Shown: positions 1-7,264 of the stretch, in pieces
How the letters are laid out: each line of letters begins with the position of its first letter
Numbering within the stretch: the first letter of the stretch is position 1
Assembly: GCA_033762375.1 (NCBI GenBank)
Contig: JANRLQ010000091.1
Location: forward strand, 4,903 to 68,902
Direction of reading: 5' to 3'
DNA: 64,000 nucleotides
Source: RDXT01 sp033762375
GTDB taxonomy: Bacteria; Bacteroidota; Bacteroidia; J057
Notes under the pieces: generated by a model
Databases searched by the model: none
Seen by the model: the letters and a program-made list of their open reading frames with translations, nothing else
What the model was told of the DNA's origin: nothing
Translations under genes and position numbers: made by a program

Positions 1-20
1 GGTGAAGGGGAGGCGGGGCA

Positions 21-67
21 TAGGGAATTTCGTCTGCGAAGATGGGCCGTTTCTACGAATTTCCCTA
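21..67. repeat. Imperfect inverted repeat before the methyltransferase gene
   Basis: Two 13-base arms (21-33 and 55-67) are complementary except at one position, separated by a 21-base loop. It could be the terminator of a gene lying left of the window or a leader hairpin for the methyltransferase that starts at 91. No T-run follows, so the role is open. Confidence 0.4.
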
Positions 68-90
68 CCTTTCCCCTCAAATCTTCCCCC

Positions 91-609
91 ATGACCCCAA
101 CCGAAGCCGCTGACCTCATTCGCCCGGCCATCCAGCCGGACATACCTGCCTGGGCTGATCTGGGGGCCGGGACGGGTGTTTTTACCCAGGCCCTGCGTGT
201 GTTGCTGCCTGCGGGGACGGTGTATGCGGTGGACAAAAGCCCGCACATGCTCTGGTCACTGGCTGGGGGCAGCCCGGTCCGGGTGGAGGTGGTGGAGGCG
301 GATTTTACAGGGCCGTTTGACCTGCCTGAGGTAGGCGGGATGATCATGGCCAATGCCCTGCATTATGCGCCGGATCCGGTAGCAGCCCTGGGCCATATCC
401 TCCCGCATCTCCGGCGCGGAGGCACGCTGGTGCTGGTGGAGTATGATACGGACCGCCCCAATCCCCCGTGGGTGCCTTATCCGGTTGCCTGGCACCGCCT
501 GGCCGAGCTAGCTGCCAGGGCTGAACTCTCGGCTCCCCGGCTGATCGCCCGCCGACGGTCGGTGTATGGGCCGGAGGAACTGTATGTTGCGGTTATGCAC
601 CGCCTGTAA
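91..609 (+). CDS. Class I SAM-dependent methyltransferase
   Basis: A 172-residue protein that probably moves a methyl group from S-adenosylmethionine to an unknown acceptor in the cytoplasm. Residues 21-35 (WADLGAGTGVFTQAL) form the glycine-rich SAM-binding motif I, followed by AVDKSP (motif II acidic residue) and a DLPEVGGMIMANALHY stretch matching the post-motif strand. It is shorter than typical 200-250 residue family members but contains the core Rossmann half. No signal peptide or membrane segment is seen. It converges with the small basic gene at 667-843. The substrate cannot be read from the sequence; the family is well supported, the reaction is not. Confidence 0.8.
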   Translation: MTPTEAADLIRPAIQPDIPAWADLGAGTGVFTQALRVLLPAGTVYAVDKSPHMLWSLAGGSPVRVEVVEADFTGPFDLPEVGGMIMANALHYAPDPVAALGHILPHLRRGGTLVLVEYDTDRPNPPWVPYPVAWHRLAELAARAELSAPRLIARRRSVYGPEELYVAVMHRL

Positions 610-611
610 AT

Positions 612-646
612 ACAACAAAAAAACCCTTGCAGGCAGCTGCAAGGGT
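612..646 (-). terminator. Rho-independent terminator of the small basic protein gene
   Basis: A perfect 10-bp stem (623-632 with 637-646, loop 633-636). Read on the minus strand it is followed by a run of T, as an intrinsic terminator should be. It lies just past the stop codon at 667 of the small basic gene. On the plus strand it is preceded by A and not followed by T, so it chiefly serves the minus strand. Confidence 0.8.
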
Positions 647-666
647 ACTCATATGCTGAGAACAGC

Positions 667-843
667 TTATGCCTGTTCGGTAGCGGCTTTGATCTTAGCT
701 TCAAGGGAGCGGATGACCGCTACGTTCTGGATTTCGGCAGTCCGCTGTACGTTGCGGGCTACTTTAACGGTCTTGAGGCTCTGGGCACGGCGGGAGGCAC
801 GTCCGAGGAGCTTCTTTTCTTTGGTAGTGAATTTTTTGCCCAT
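667..843 (-). CDS. Small basic protein, 58 residues, unknown function
   Basis: Starts MGKKFTTKEKKLLGRASRRA and is rich in Lys and Arg (about a quarter of residues), with a predicted helical C-terminal half (IRSLEAKIKAATEQ). No cysteines, signal peptide or membrane segment. I do not recognise the family. Its size and charge suggest binding to nucleic acid or the ribosome; this is inference. The ATG at 843 was preferred over longer in-frame starts because a near-perfect promoter (868-898) lies directly upstream, and its -7 box would be inside any longer coding region. A terminator follows at once, so the gene forms its own short transcription unit behind leuB. Confidence 0.7.
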   Translation of the reverse strand: MGKKFTTKEKKLLGRASRRAQSLKTVKVARNVQRTAEIQNVAVIRSLEAKIKAATEQA

Positions 844-867
844 GACAATATTGCTAAAAAAGGTCTG

Positions 868-898
868 CAAAGATAGGTATAATCTGTAACGGGGCAAA
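868..898 (-). promoter_or_regulatory. Bacteroidota-type promoter for the small basic gene
   Basis: Read on the minus strand: TTTG, 19 bases, TATCTTTG, matching the Bacteroidota sigma-A consensus TTG-N19-TAnnTTTG exactly. The -33 element overlaps an AT-rich palindrome (898-916) located just after the leuB stop. Transcription would begin about 20 bases before the ATG at 843. Confidence 0.75.
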
Positions 899-923
899 TA
901 TTTTTTCAAAAAATATCCGCCAC

Positions 924-2000
924 TCAGGCTTCGGGCACCCGCGCCAGTACATGGTCCCGTACCCATTGACCGACTTCCCGGGTACCTTGACGGCCCTGGT
1001 TCAGGTCTTCGGTGGTAAAACCCGCTGCAATGGAGGCTTCCACTGCGGTCCGGATGACCCGGCCCTCTTCGTACAGCCCAAAGGCATACTCCAGCATCAT
1101 CGCCCCGGAGAGGATGGCGGCGAGCGGGTTGGCGCGGTTTTGGCCGGCGGCCTGGGGATAGGAACCGTGGATCGGCTCGAATACGGATGTTTTTTCGCCG
1201 ATAGAAGCAGACGGGAGCAGGCCCATAGAACCTGTCAGAACAGAAGCTTCGTCACTGAGGATATCACCAAACATGTTTTCAGTCAGGACCACGTCAAAGG
1301 CACGGGGATACTGGATGAGCTGCATGGCAGCATTGTCCACATACATACACTCGAAGGTTACGTCCGGGAAGTCCTGGGCATAGGCGGTGACCACCTCACG
1401 CCAAAGGCGGGACGTGGCCAGGACATTGGCTTTGTCCACGAGGGTGACCTTGTGGCGGCGCTGCCGGGCGTACTCAAAGGCGAGTCGGGTGATGCGCAGG
1501 ATGCCCTCCCGGTCATAGACGCAGGTATCGAAGGCTTTGTCACCTTTTTCGGTGCGGCCGCGAGGCTCCCCAAAATAGATGCCGCCGATCAGCTCACGCA
1601 TGATCACAAAGTCTACCCCCTCGACAATGTGTTTTTTGAGGGGGGATGCCTCCGTAAGGGCGTCATAGGCTTTGACCGGGCGGATATTGGCATAGAGCCC
1701 CAGTGCCTGGCGCATACGAAGGAGCCCCTGCTCAGGGCGTACCCGCGCGGAGGGGTCATTGTCGTACCGGGGATGCCCGATGGCCCCAAACAAAACAGCA
1801 TCTGCGCTGAGGCAGTTGGCGAGGGTATCAGCAGGGAGCGGGTCACCGGTAGCATCTATCGCGGCAGCACCCACGAGCGATTCCCGCCATGTGAACGTAT
1901 GTCCAAACCGGGTCGCTACGGCTTCCAGAACTGCTACGGCTGCCTGGATTACTTCGGGCCCGATCCCGTCGCCGGGCAGCAGGGCTATGGTTTTTTGCAT
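924..2000 (-). CDS. leuB: 3-isopropylmalate dehydrogenase
   Basis: 358 residues, the usual length. It oxidises and decarboxylates 3-isopropylmalate to 2-ketoisocaproate with NAD+, the third step of leucine synthesis, in the cytoplasm. Visible family motifs: LLPGDGIGPEV at residues 7-17, the substrate-binding segment with RPEQGLLRMRQALGLYANIRP, the metal/substrate segment ENMFGDILSDEASVLTGS, and EPIHGSYPQAAGQNRANP, the NAD-binding loop (usually HGSAPDIAG, so slightly variant here). Last gene of the leu operon, 14 bases after leuD. The start ATG at 2000 gives the standard N-terminus. Confidence 0.96.
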   Translation of the reverse strand: MQKTIALLPGDGIGPEVIQAAVAVLEAVATRFGHTFTWRESLVGAAAIDATGDPLPADTLANCLSADAVLFGAIGHPRYDNDPSARVRPEQGLLRMRQALGLYANIRPVKAYDALTEASPLKKHIVEGVDFVIMRELIGGIYFGEPRGRTEKGDKAFDTCVYDREGILRITRLAFEYARQRRHKVTLVDKANVLATSRLWREVVTAYAQDFPDVTFECMYVDNAAMQLIQYPRAFDVVLTENMFGDILSDEASVLTGSMGLLPSASIGEKTSVFEPIHGSYPQAAGQNRANPLAAILSGAMMLEYAFGLYEEGRVIRTAVEASIAAGFTTEDLNQGRQGTREVGQWVRDHVLARVPEA

Positions 2001-2014
2001 CGGATAGGGAAAGG

Positions 2015-2605
2015 TTAGAACGTTCGTGTCTGCTCAAAAGCCTCAATCTGCGCCCGCTGGCTCAGGAGATAGTCAATATCATCGTATCCATTGAGGAGGC
2101 AGGTTTTTTTGTAAGCCGTTATGTCAAAAAAAGCTGTATCACCCGTAGCCTCCATCCGTACCTGCTGTGCGGCCAGGTCCACATGAACCCGGGTATCCGG
2201 ATCTGCCTGCACCGCCTGTAGCAGGGTGTGCAGAAAATCCTCAGACACCTGAATGGGCAACAGCATGTTATTCAGGGCATTGGCGCTGAAAATATCTGCA
2301 AAAAAGCTGGAGATCACCACCCGGAATCCATAATCCGTCAGGGCCCAGGCGGCATGCTCGCGGCTGGAGCCGCACCCAAAATTTTTGCCGGCCACCAGGA
2401 TTTCGCCCCGGTATCGTGGATCGTTCAGGACAAAATCCGGACGAGGCTGGCCCTCAGCATCATACCGCCAGTCCCGGAAAAGATTTTCGCCAAAACCAGC
2501 ACGGGAAGTGGCCTTAAGGTACCGGGCGGGAATGATCTGATCTGTGTCCACATGCTCCTGCGGCAGGGGGACACAAGTGGTGGTGAAGGGAACAAAGGTT
2601 TTCAT
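2015..2605 (-). CDS. leuD: 3-isopropylmalate dehydratase, small subunit
   Basis: 196 residues from the ATG at 2605 (MKTFVPFTTT); a longer upstream start would add nine residues without family match. Partner of LeuC in the isomerisation of 2- to 3-isopropylmalate. Motifs: DTDQIIPARYL near the N-terminus and NFGCGSSREHAAWAL in the middle, both hallmarks of the swivel domain of the aconitase superfamily. It is separated from leuC by a DUF1080 gene, although LeuC and LeuD form one enzyme and their genes are usually adjacent. Confidence 0.95.
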   Translation of the reverse strand: MKTFVPFTTTCVPLPQEHVDTDQIIPARYLKATSRAGFGENLFRDWRYDAEGQPRPDFVLNDPRYRGEILVAGKNFGCGSSREHAAWALTDYGFRVVISSFFADIFSANALNNMLLPIQVSEDFLHTLLQAVQADPDTRVHVDLAAQQVRMEATGDTAFFDITAYKKTCLLNGYDDIDYLLSQRAQIEAFEQTRTF

Positions 2606-2656
2606 CTGAGTCAGGATCCGGTCACCCGGCATAAAGTCAACATAAAAGTCATACGA

Positions 2657-3406
2657 TCAGGGATGGGCAGCATCTGCTGCAAAGGCATCATCTGCTGAGA
2701 GGGCCTTGAGAGGCACCAGGGTCAGTCCCTGGAACTCAACCTCAGCTCCTTCGGCCTGCAGGGCTATCTGGCCCCGGCTGGCTGTGGCGTCAGTGCCATA
2801 ATTGACCAGCTCACCATTAACCCAGACTTTGACACTGCTGCCCAGGCACTCGACCCGCATGGTATTCCACTGGCCCAGCGGACGCTCGGTGCTGTCTGTC
2901 AGGTTGATGATCCGGCGCTCCTTGCCCTCGGTGATGCCCCAGTTGGCGGGATCACCCCGGCGGGCCTCCATGTCCGGAACCCGGATGTCCTCGACGATAC
3001 ACCAGAAGTCCCCGGCATTGTCGTGCATCATCTGGACTTCAATAGACTTGGGAAACATCTGATACAGGGCACGGGGGGTAGAAGCGTGTACCAAAACCCC
3101 GCAGTTGCCGGGTTCACCTGCAAACCGGTACCGGAAACTCAGGCGATAGTCTGCAAAGACGGAATCAGTGATCAGGTGGCCGTTAGGTTCGCCCAGGCTG
3201 ACCAGCAGGCTGTCCCGCACGATAAAAGGCATGATGGCCGCTGCGTTAGTATCCCGCTCCGGCACGTCAGCATGCCAGCCGCTGAGGTCTTTTCCGTTAA
3301 AAAGGCTGCGCTCAGGCGCGGTGACGGGCTCAGCCTGAGGGGTACAGGCGGCCCAAAGGGCCAGCACCAGCGCGGCTGGCAGCAGGCGGCAGGTAGTTAT
3401 ATCCAT
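2657..3406 (-). CDS. DUF1080 (3-keto-disaccharide hydrolase-like) lipoprotein inside the leu operon
   Basis: 249 residues. The N-terminus has a hydrophobic signal and lipobox (LWAAC, Cys about residue 20), so it is probably an exported lipoprotein. The body shows the DUF1080 signature LFNGKDLSGW (about residues 35-44), a central GNCGVLVHAS and IEVQMMHD, and a C-terminal beta-sandwich strand VKVWVNGELV. Families of this type bind or cleave glycans, including 3-keto-glycosides. Its start overlaps the leuC stop by 10 bases and leuD follows 51 bases later, so it is embedded in the leucine operon. A link to leucine synthesis is not evident; it may be a passenger insertion. Confidence 0.85.
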   Translation of the reverse strand: MDITTCRLLPAALVLALWAACTPQAEPVTAPERSLFNGKDLSGWHADVPERDTNAAAIMPFIVRDSLLVSLGEPNGHLITDSVFADYRLSFRYRFAGEPGNCGVLVHASTPRALYQMFPKSIEVQMMHDNAGDFWCIVEDIRVPDMEARRGDPANWGITEGKERRIINLTDSTERPLGQWNTMRVECLGSSVKVWVNGELVNYGTDATASRGQIALQAEGAEVEFQGLTLVPLKALSADDAFAADAAHP

Positions 3407-4797
3407 TCTCGTGCGTCAGTGATGTATCCTGTGAGGGCGGTAGCCGCAGCTGTCAGCGGACTGGCCAGGAAGGTACGGGCACCTGGTCCTTGCCGACCCT
3501 CAAAGTTGCGATTGGAGGTAGAGACACAATATTTGCCTGCCGGTACCTTGTCTTCATTCATCCCGAGGCAGGCGGAGCATCCGGGTTCCCGCAGGACAAA
3601 TCCGGCCTCTGTCAGGATCTGGTCCAGGCCCTCAGCCTGTGCCTGCCGGCGTACCTGCTGGGAGCCGGGCACGACCATCACCTCGACATGGGGTGCTTTT
3701 TGTTTGCCTTTGACCATGGCTGCCACCTGGCGCAGGTCTTCGATCCGGGAGTTGGTGCAGCTGCCGATAAATACATAGTCCACCGGCTTGCCAAGCAGGG
3801 GGGTATCAGCCTCCAGGCCCATATAGGTCAGGGCTTTTTGGAGGGCATTACGTTCGCTGTCGGTCGGCTGGACATCCAGCGCCGGGATCTTGCCCGTAAT
3901 CCCGATCCCCATGCCCGGATTGGTGCCATAGGTGATCATGGGTTCGATGTCAGCGGCATAAAACGTGTATTCCTTGTCAAATACAGCATCTTCGTCAGTG
4001 GTCAGCTGCTGCCAGGCCGCCACGGCACGTGTCCATGCGTCTCCCTGCGGGGCAAAAGGCCGTCCCTCGATATACCGGAAGGTAGTCTCGTCAGGTGCGA
4101 TCAGCCCGCCTCGGGCGCCCATCTCGATGCTCATGTTGCAGATGGTCATGCGGGCCTCCATGCTGAGGCTGCGGATCGCCGAGCCGGCATACTCCACAAA
4201 ATACCCCGTACCCCCTGCGGCTGAGATTTGTGCGATGATGTAGAGGATGATGTCCTTGGATGTCACGCCGGGAGCCAGGTCGCCCTCTACGGTAATCCGC
4301 ATTTTCATCGGTTTGTCCTTGAGCACACACTGGGTTGCCAGTACCTGCTCTACCTCACTGGTACCGATCCCAAAGGCAATATTGCCAAAAGCACCGTGTG
4401 TCGAGGTATGGCTGTCTCCGCAGACAATGGTCATGCCCGGCTGCGTGATGCCCAGTTCCGGACCGATCACATGGACGATGCCCTGATAGGGGTGGCCCAG
4501 GCCGTAGAGTTCTACTCCAAACGCCTCGCAGTTGTTGACCAGGGCCTGCACCTGCCGGCGGGACAGCTCCTCCCGGATGGGCAGGTGCTGGTCCAGGGTG
4601 GGGACATTGTGATCTGCCGTAGCAATGGTCTGTCCCGGACGAAATACCGGGATGCCTCGCTGGCGCAGGCCATCAAAAGCCTGGGGGCTGGTGACCTCAT
4701 GGATAAAATGACGGTCAATGTAGAGTGTATCCGGACTCCCCCCGGCACGGGACACCACATGGCTGTCCCAGATTTTATCAAAAATAGTCTTCGCCAT
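3397..4797 (-). CDS. leuC: 3-isopropylmalate dehydratase, large subunit
   Basis: 466 residues, full length. Forms the [4Fe-4S] catalytic subunit that isomerises 2-isopropylmalate to 3-isopropylmalate together with LeuD. Motifs: TADHNVPT near the N-terminus, VCGDSHTSTHGAFGNIAFGIGTSEVE, and the cluster cysteines in FIGSCTNSRIEDL and PGCSACLGMN. The C-terminal STSNRNFEGRQG motif is intact. Lies 18 bases after leuA; its stop overlaps the start of the DUF1080 gene. Confidence 0.96.
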   Translation of the reverse strand: MAKTIFDKIWDSHVVSRAGGSPDTLYIDRHFIHEVTSPQAFDGLRQRGIPVFRPGQTIATADHNVPTLDQHLPIREELSRRQVQALVNNCEAFGVELYGLGHPYQGIVHVIGPELGITQPGMTIVCGDSHTSTHGAFGNIAFGIGTSEVEQVLATQCVLKDKPMKMRITVEGDLAPGVTSKDIILYIIAQISAAGGTGYFVEYAGSAIRSLSMEARMTICNMSIEMGARGGLIAPDETTFRYIEGRPFAPQGDAWTRAVAAWQQLTTDEDAVFDKEYTFYAADIEPMITYGTNPGMGIGITGKIPALDVQPTDSERNALQKALTYMGLEADTPLLGKPVDYVFIGSCTNSRIEDLRQVAAMVKGKQKAPHVEVMVVPGSQQVRRQAQAEGLDQILTEAGFVLREPGCSACLGMNEDKVPAGKYCVSTSNRNFEGRQGPGARTFLASPLTAAATALTGYITDAREWI

Positions 4798-4815
4798 AAA
4801 AAAATTACCAGGCCT

Positions 4816-6306
4816 TCACACTTTTTTCAGGGCATCAATATAGGCTTTTGCCGTGGCAAAAATGGTATCTGTGTCCGAACCAAATCCGTAATAAAATACC
4901 TGGTCTTTAGAAACCTGGATATGTACACGGGCCAGGTCATCACTTCCTCCGGTAATGGCCTGCACCAGATACTCTTCCAGGCTGACCTCTATCCCCATGA
5001 TGCCGTTGATGCTGTTGACGACAGCGTCCACAGGACCGTTTCCTTCGGCTTCGTTATAGGAGATAATGCCGTTTCGGTTGATTTCAATATGGGCACGGGC
5101 AGGTTTTTCGCTCCCGCAGGTGACTTCCAGTGATTGTATTTCGAGGATACGGGTGGTCTGCTCGGAGCCCATGAGGGCGAGGAGGTCTTCGTCCGTGACT
5201 TCTTTTTTCTGGTCGGCGACCAGGAGGAAGGCATCGTAGGTGGTCTTAAGGTCTTCGGGAGAAAGGGTAAACCCGAGTTTTTCGAGGCGGTGTCCCAGGG
5301 CAGCCCGTCCGCTGCGGGCGGTGAGGATGATGGAGGACTCTGGTACCCCTACGTCCTTGGGATCAATGATCTCGTAGTTTTCGCGGTCTTTGAGGACCCC
5401 GTCCTGGTGGATACCGGAGGAGTGCGCAAAGGCATTTCGCCCGACGATGGCCTTGTTGGGTTGTACCGGCATGCGCATGAGCCGGGTGATGAGGCGGCTT
5501 GTGGGGTAAATGCGTTTGACCTGAATCCCGGTTTCCAGCCCGATCTCAGCATAATGGCTGCGGAGGATCATGGCGATCTCTTCGAGGGAGGTATTGCCTG
5601 CCCGCTCACCGATCCCGTTGACCGTGACCTCTACCTGCCGGGCACCGGCGCGGAGACCTGCTATTGAGTTAGCGGTCGCCATGCCGAGGTCATTGTGGCA
5701 GTGTACGGAGAGGATGGCCTTGTCAATATTGGGAACGTGATCCATCAGGTACTGGATTTTGGCACCGTACTGCTCAGGCAGGCAGTAGCCGGTGGTATCG
5801 GGGATGTTCACGACGGTGGCACCGGCTGCGATGACAGTCTCGACCATACGGGCGAGGTACTCCGGGCGGGCACGTCCGGCATCTTCGCAGTAAAACTCTA
5901 CGTCATCCGTAAACTTGCGGGCATAGGCAGCGGCCCAGGCGGCCTGCTCTAGGATACGCTCCGGAGTGGACTTGAGTTTATTGTAAATATGAATATCAGA
6001 ACTCCCAATCCCGGTATGGATACGCTTGCGGTGAGCAAATCGCAGGGCATCTGCCGCTACCTCAATGTCCTGAGCCACGGCCCGCGATAGGGCACAGATA
6101 ACCGGCTCCTGTACGGCCTGGGATACAGCGATGACAGACTGAAAATCGCCGGGACTTGATACCGGAAACCCTGCCTCAATGACATCCACCCCGAGCTCCT
6201 CCAGGGCGCGGGCTACTTCGATCTTCTCGATGGTGTTCAGTTGGCAGCCAGGTACCTGCTCACCGTCGCGGAGCGTGGTATCAAATACATATACCCGATT
6301 GTTCAT
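4816..6306 (-). CDS. leuA: 2-isopropylmalate synthase
   Basis: 496 residues. Condenses 2-ketoisovalerate with acetyl-CoA, the committed step of leucine synthesis. Motifs: FDTTLRDGEQVPGCQLN at residues 8-24 (metal and substrate site), HCHNDLGMATANS (metal-binding HxH), and GNTSLEEI. A C-terminal regulatory domain (about residues 370-495) is present, so leucine feedback inhibition is likely from family knowledge. First structural gene of the operon; preceded by the leucine-rich leader peptide and hairpins at 6344-6448. Confidence 0.96.
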   Translation of the reverse strand: MNNRVYVFDTTLRDGEQVPGCQLNTIEKIEVARALEELGVDVIEAGFPVSSPGDFQSVIAVSQAVQEPVICALSRAVAQDIEVAADALRFAHRKRIHTGIGSSDIHIYNKLKSTPERILEQAAWAAAYARKFTDDVEFYCEDAGRARPEYLARMVETVIAAGATVVNIPDTTGYCLPEQYGAKIQYLMDHVPNIDKAILSVHCHNDLGMATANSIAGLRAGARQVEVTVNGIGERAGNTSLEEIAMILRSHYAEIGLETGIQVKRIYPTSRLITRLMRMPVQPNKAIVGRNAFAHSSGIHQDGVLKDRENYEIIDPKDVGVPESSIILTARSGRAALGHRLEKLGFTLSPEDLKTTYDAFLLVADQKKEVTDEDLLALMGSEQTTRILEIQSLEVTCGSEKPARAHIEINRNGIISYNEAEGNGPVDAVVNSINGIMGIEVSLEEYLVQAITGGSDDLARVHIQVSKDQVFYYGFGSDTDTIFATAKAYIDALKKV

Positions 6307-6343
6307 AGGTCAAGTGAATAAATAAAAGCCTGGGGATGAGTAT

Positions 6344-6412
6344 GGACAGCATAACAGGGTGACGGGCTTGAGCCGCTGGTCAGCCTGGTAGCAGTCCGAG
6401 TAGGGGACTGCT
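6344..6412 (-). promoter_or_regulatory. Candidate leucine attenuator: mutually exclusive RNA hairpins before leuA
   Basis: On the minus-strand transcript, hairpin 1 pairs 6405-6412 with 6390-6397 (8 bp, perfect) and covers most of the second Leu cluster of the leader peptide. Hairpin 2 pairs 6379-6387 with 6355-6363 (8 of 9 pairs, one C-C mismatch, plus an inner 3-bp stem) and spans the leader stop codon. The 3' arm of hairpin 1 (6391-6397) can instead pair with 6344-6350 (6 of 7). A U-rich stretch follows at about 6318-6328, but it is not directly attached to a stem, so a classical intrinsic terminator is not evident. Ribosome position on the leader could choose between structures. Pairing is seen; the mechanism is inferred. 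Confidence 0.55.
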
Positions 6413-6448
6413 GGTGTATAGTAGAAACGTACGAAAGCTGCTGTTCAT
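6380..6448 (-). CDS. Leucine-rich leader peptide upstream of leuA
   Basis: A 22-codon open frame, ATG at 6446-6448 and TGA at 6380-6382, too short for ordinary gene calling. It begins MNSSFRTFLLYTSS and continues PLLGLLPG. Six of 22 residues are leucine, in three Leu-Leu pairs, and four of the six codons are CTA, which is rare in the neighbouring genes (they use CTG and CTC). This is the hallmark of an amino-acid-sensing leader peptide. It ends about 74 bases before leuA and its codons lie inside the hairpins described at 6344-6412. Known precedents are enterobacterial leuL and, in Bacteroidota, the Bacteroid-trp attenuator class. Confidence 0.7.
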   Translation of the reverse strand: MNSSFRTFLLYTSSPLLGLLPG

Positions 6449-6469
6449 AGGATAGAGGTCCTGTTGGTG

Positions 6470-6549
6470 CAAATATGACATTTTTTTTAATATTATTGAC
6501 GAATGCGTATAAAAATTATCGCATTTTAAATACTAACGATCGTTCGTTA
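6470..6549 (-). promoter_or_regulatory. AT-rich promoter region of the leu operon with inverted repeats
   Basis: A -7-like box (CATATTTG on the minus strand, 6470-6477) lies about 22 bases before the leader peptide start, but no good -33 TTG sits at the right distance. Upstream are two inverted repeats: AATGCG/CGCATT (6502-6507 and 6520-6525) and TAACGA/TCGTTA (6534-6539 and 6544-6549), which could be operator sites. Assignment is tentative. Confidence 0.35.
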
Positions 6550-6617
6550 ATTTTTTTATAAAAGCTATTCGGACGCGCAGGGCATCATGGAGATACCTTT
6601 TGGATCACACAGGGGGG

Positions 6618-7196
6618 TTATTGGGTGGGGCGCTCGTCGAGTACGATCCGGAATATCTGGGCAGTACTGTCTTCGCCCAGGAGGATAAGCCCTTGGTTGA
6701 TGCGTGCCTCAGGGGGGAGGAGGCTGCTGTCCGGACGCTGGTTAAACTCGATCCGGTCTCCCCGGAGGTTGTACCGGCCTTCGTCTTTGTCCGTGATGCC
6801 AGCCCAGGTCACCCGCATCAGTTCAAAGCTATGGTCCTTGCGCAGGGTGAGATAGACGACACCGGTTTCATTTTCGAGGGTAGCCTGGAGGAGCTCCTGG
6901 CTTTTGAGGAGGCGGGTTTGGGAGAGGTACAAAAAACCTGCTGCGACCAATAGCAGGATACCGGGGATCACACGACGGGTATCCTGATGGGTAAAGGTAT
7001 AAATCAGCATCCCCAGGAAAGCCACGCTGAGAATGTCCATGAGCAGAATACCCGGTGACTGGAGGGTATGGGAGAGAAACCGGCGATAGAGCAGGGAGAG
7101 GTTCAGCAGAATCCCCAGCCCCATCATCAGGGCAAAAAACTTCCGCTGCTGGAGTGCTTCGCGGGAGGGGGAAGATATGGTTTGAGAGGCACTCAT
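6618..7196 (-). CDS. Uncharacterised membrane protein with C-terminal soluble domain
   Basis: 192 residues. After a short polar N-terminus there are three hydrophobic segments (roughly residues 20-37, 48-66 and 74-92), then a soluble tail of about 100 residues with beta-rich character (VVYLTLRKDHSFELMRV, YNLRGDRIEFNQRP). I do not recognise the family; the tail resembles a small lipocalin-like or DUF-type sheet only in general pattern. A promoter of good quality precedes it (7204-7234), and the leu operon promoter region lies downstream, so it is probably transcribed alone. Confidence 0.65.
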   Translation of the reverse strand: MSASQTISSPSREALQQRKFFALMMGLGILLNLSLLYRRFLSHTLQSPGILLMDILSVAFLGMLIYTFTHQDTRRVIPGILLLVAAGFLYLSQTRLLKSQELLQATLENETGVVYLTLRKDHSFELMRVTWAGITDKDEGRYNLRGDRIEFNQRPDSSLLPPEARINQGLILLGEDSTAQIFRIVLDERPTQ

Positions 7197-7203
7197 GTGT
7201 ATC

Positions 7204-7234
7204 CCAAGATAGGATAATTATCCAGATCAGGCAA
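7204..7234 (-). promoter_or_regulatory. Promoter for the membrane protein gene
   Basis: On the minus strand: TTG, 20 bases, TATCTTGG, one mismatch from the Bacteroidota consensus. The last base of the -7 box is 8 bases before the ATG at 7196, so the mRNA would have almost no leader. Confidence 0.55.
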
Positions 7235-7264
7235 TACCTTATCCGAAAAATCTCCTCACGGGAA

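Noticed and set aside
951..2018. Long open frame on the plus strand antisense to leuB
   Set aside because: It mirrors the leuB coding sequence, lacks any family motif, and such frames are common opposite high-GC genes. The leuB motifs fix the true strand.
6318..6330. U-rich stretch as a classical intrinsic terminator of the leucine leader
   Set aside because: No stable stem ends directly before it; the nearest stem ends 25 bases upstream. It is therefore not annotated as a terminator.
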